DNA from: Epiperipatus broadwayi
Taxonomy: Eukaryota > Onychophora > Udeonychophora > Euonychophora > Peripatidae
Assembly (NCBI GenBank): GCA_028023455.1
Contig: JAQFVV010006342.1
Location: 1 to 64,000 of the forward strand
DNA length: 64,000 bases
Direction of reading: 5' to 3'
In this document: in pieces, positions 63,251-64,000 of the stretch
Position numbering within the stretch: position 1 is the first letter of the stretch
Layout of the letters: every line of letters begins with the position of its first letter
Program-made: the position numbers and the translations under genes
The notes under the pieces: model-generated
What the model saw: only the letters and a program-made list of their open reading frames with translations
The model's database searches: none
What the model was told of the DNA's origin: nothing

Positions 63251-63561
63251 AAACAATGAGGATTGCCAATTCCTCAACAAGCTTTGTGATAAATGCTTAG
63301 CCAGAGCCAGCACTTTAAAATATCTCTGTCAGAACCTCCCCCCCCCAATCCCTGACCATGGTTTCATGCTTTGGCACTCCTCAGAGAAGTGCCAGGGTAG
63401 GTTCAAACACTAGATCTAAAAATACCAACCCAAAGCCAAGCACTTATCAAAAAGTTATTTATTGGGGGGGGGGGGTTTCCTGACAGAGATATTTTAAAGT
63501 GCTGGCTTTGGCTAAGCATTTATCACAAAGCTTGTTGAGGAATTGGCATTCCTCATTGTTT
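63251..63561. mobile_element. Near-perfect hairpin MITE (311 bp, ~97 bp arms)
   Basis: The left arm AAACAATGAGGATTGCCAATT...CTGTCAGAACCTC9 and the right arm G12TTTCCTGACAGAG...GGCATTCCTCATTGTTT differ at only a few bases. The arms are bounded inside by a run of nine C (63338-63346) and a run of twelve G (63464-63475). TA lies outside each terminus, so a TA target (Tc1/mariner-like) is possible. The ~115 base loop has its own small hairpin (TGGCACT/AGTGCCA). The 65-codon frame over the left half is not a gene. High arm identity suggests a young insertion or gene conversion between the arms. Confidence 0.85.
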
Positions 63562-64000
63562 ATAACTTACAAGCTTAAGAGACAGGATCATGTGATCTAT
63601 GACTCTTATTTTGACTATTTACAAACAAAATACTAGTTTCAATAAGAGAATTAAAAAATGTTTAAAAGTAATTCTGCTTGTGAATGAATAAAATTGCAAC
63701 ATTAAATTCTTAAAATATAAAATAACCATAGTATTGTGATGTAGATAAATTTAATAGTTAGTTACTTTAAAATATGGAATTTGTTTATAAAATAGCTTTA
63801 TAGCAAGCTTACACAAGAATCTAACTACCACATCATCTTGTCCCTTACCAAAAAAAAAAATTAGTTCTAACTAAAACTAAAAGTGAAGTATAACATGGGC
63901 TAAGCTTTTCTCCATAGCAAAGATTTTGAAAGATTAAAATATTTAACTAAATAAGGTTATATTTTTAACAAAGTAACTATAATTAAAAATATTTAGGACA
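63562..64000. other. A+T-rich end of window
   Basis: No gene or recognised repeat. Confidence 0.5.

Overview
The window looks like intergenic or intronic DNA from an animal with a strongly A+T-rich, repeat-dense genome. No operons, bacterial signals or phage genes are present, and I could not recognise a single exon of a host protein-coding gene. What can be identified is almost entirely transposable-element sequence. It includes a CR1-type LINE whose ORF1 carries an SGNH esterase domain, a Penelope-like element with a GIY-YIG endonuclease, hAT-type and other hairpin MITEs, two tRNA-Gly-derived short retroposons, and large simple-sequence arrays. This mix fits an invertebrate, perhaps a mollusc such as a cephalopod. 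The species guess is inference only and is weak.

Layout, left third (1-21,460). An edge-truncated copy of a dispersed ~360 bp repeat lies at 1-262. Copies of a palindromic MITE (here called the GGCAAAACTC family) lie near 4.5, 10.3 and 10.9 kb, with a solo terminal fragment near 5.9 kb. A ~1.25 kb tetranucleotide array occupies 7570-8821 and sits between two imperfect ~165 bp direct repeats. A small hairpin element lies at 12.8-12.96 kb and a hAT-like element at 14.2-15.0 kb. Two decayed LINE C-terminal fragments lie at 15.9-16.3 and 17.4-17.6 kb. A clean 327 bp hAT MITE with 8 bp target duplication lies at 18354-18680, and a 389 bp foldback element at 20702-21090.

Middle (21,470-47,260). 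Two copies of a ~1.6-1.9 kb non-coding repeat lie at 21.47-23.39 and 43.65-45.25 kb. An A+T-rich desert follows at 23.4-30.4 kb. Foldback versions of the ~360 bp repeat lie at 30.5 and 40.5 kb, and a linear copy at 45.25 kb. A tRNA-like retroposon lies at 32.0 kb. The minus-strand CR1 LINE spans about 35.15-39.35 kb and is the only long coding block. It is broken by a few frameshifts, one in-frame stop and an exact 72 bp tandem duplication. A hairpin MITE sits about 0.4 kb beyond the LINE's truncated 5' end.

Right third (47,260-64,000). A decayed Penelope-like element on the minus strand (about 47.79-49.76 kb) faces away from a second, shorter plus-strand piece of the same family (50.28-50.64 kb). 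After a long desert there is a second tRNA-Gly-like retroposon (60.7 kb), a base-composition island with a possible decayed cysteine-rich coding segment (61.5-62.1 kb), another copy of the ~360 bp repeat (62.7-63.06 kb) and a near-perfect hairpin MITE (63251-63561).

There is no gene network to describe. The useful content is the set of repeat families and what their structure says: two MITE families with different ends share an inverted core, two of five copies of one repeat are foldbacks, and one MITE end occurs alone between 12 bp direct repeats.
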